Shown here piece by piece: positions 63,911-64,000 of a stretch of 64,000 bases of DNA; position 1 is the stretch's first letter, and each line of letters begins with the position of its first letter. Made by a program: the position numbers and the translations under genes. Where the stretch lies: positions 46,212-110,211 of the forward strand of contig NZ_BSTF01000023.1 of the NCBI RefSeq assembly GCF_030269365.1. Direction: 5' to 3'. The stretch is from Lentzea sp. NBRC 102530. GTDB lineage: Bacteria; Actinomycetota; Actinomycetes; Mycobacteriales; Pseudonocardiaceae. The notes under the pieces are model-generated. The model ran no database searches. It had not been told where the DNA came from and saw only the letters and a program-made list of their open reading frames with translations.

Positions 63911-64000
63911 ATGCTCCTATGGATTGTCAAGCTGTGCTGGGTATGGCGGCGAGGTCTGCGATGAGGCGGGGATAGATCTCGCGGGCGAGGTAGCGTTTGA
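63911..64000 (-). mobile_element. end of an IS110-like insertion sequence (partial)
   Basis: Sequence unlike the repeat starts abruptly at 63911 inside the repeat's inverted end. It contains the last codons of a transposase-like gene, with only 16 bases between the stop codon and the junction. The short right end and the absence of an obvious terminal inverted repeat fit the IS110 family, in which the guide-RNA region lies at the other end. The rest is outside the window. Confidence 0.6.
63927..64000 (-). CDS. transposase C-terminal fragment, IS110-like (continues past the window)
   Basis: The last 23 codons of a gene entering from beyond position 64000. The residues KRYLAREIYPRLIADL and the following AAIPSTA with stop TGA (63927-63929) resemble the LKRYLAREIY tail of IS110-family transposases. 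Only this tail is visible, so the family call rests on a short match and on the style of the junction. The catalytic DEDD and serine domains would lie outside the window. Confidence 0.55.
   Translation of the reverse strand, partial: KRYLAREIYPRLIADLAAIPSTA

Overview
The window is high-GC, densely coded actinobacterial chromosome with many GTG starts and ATGA-type overlaps. The gene content (EspG/PE/PPE-like secretion cassette, DUF3558 lipoproteins, NucS, ethylmalonyl-CoA mutase MeaA, WecA upstream of the ATP synthase genes) and the protein sequences suggest the order Pseudonocardiales (Lentzea/Saccharothrix/Actinosynnema-like). That placement is inference. Large parts follow a gene order familiar from mycobacteria: argS-lysA-hom-thrC-thrB-rho-rpmE-prfA-prmC-sua5-wecA-atpI-atpBEFHAGD-atpC-DUF2550-(adenosyltransferase)-murA, with nucS further along. 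Here that ancestral run is broken by inserted blocks.

Layout. 1-5 kb: small metabolic and hypothetical genes and a double-domain 3-hydroxyacyl-CoA dehydrogenase. 5.5-7.8 kb: complete dihydroxyacetone kinase operon dhaK-dhaL-dhaM (DhaM carries an HPr domain). 7.9-14 kb: iron-siderophore binding lipoprotein with a candidate iron box, aldehyde dehydrogenase, a duplicated-domain lipoprotein and an SLC5 symporter with a small membrane partner. 14-24 kb: nucS, NUDIX, a GlxA/DJ-1/SDR/XRE group, enoyl-CoA hydratase, meaA, murA and a cobalamin adenosyltransferase. 24.6-41.5 kb: DUF2550, atpC, then a block of about 7 kb (ECF sigma factor and membrane protein; two ABC exporter subunits; MFS transporter), then atpD-G-A-H-F-E-B, atpI, wecA and sua5. 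41.7-47.1 kb: a PE-like/DUF3558/PPE-like/EspG cassette followed by a two-gene membrane-protein module. 47.1-61.8 kb: prmC, a lipoamide dehydrogenase, an alpha/beta hydrolase, prfA, rpmE, rho and the threonine/lysine/argS operon. 62-64 kb: a DUF3105/DUF305 pair, a dispersed repeat and the end of an IS110-like element.

How genes work together. hom-thrC-thrB-lysA share the aspartate pathway in one translationally coupled operon with argS. The atp genes encode F1Fo synthase. MeaA needs adenosylcobalamin, which the adenosyltransferase at 23.5 kb can supply. Three acyl-CoA/aldehyde genes (about 4.9, 10.5 and 21.8 kb) carry the same TACY-N4-AGTAAC palindrome just upstream of their starts, suggesting one regulon.

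Most notable: (1) a 123-bp structured palindromic repeat at 5.1, 32.1 and 63.8 kb, plus a related family at 24.3 and 52.9 kb, all intergenic; the 63.8-kb copy is cut within its terminal inverted repeat by an IS110-like element. (2) atpC is separated from atpD by a transporter/sigma block whose atpD-side edge is one of these repeats. (3) A 26-residue motif is shared by the C-terminus of one protein and the N-terminus of the next at 46.7-46.9 kb, a layout like bacterial amyloid-signalling pairs. (4) The two ABC exporter subunits have complementary damage that leaves exactly one intact ATP site.
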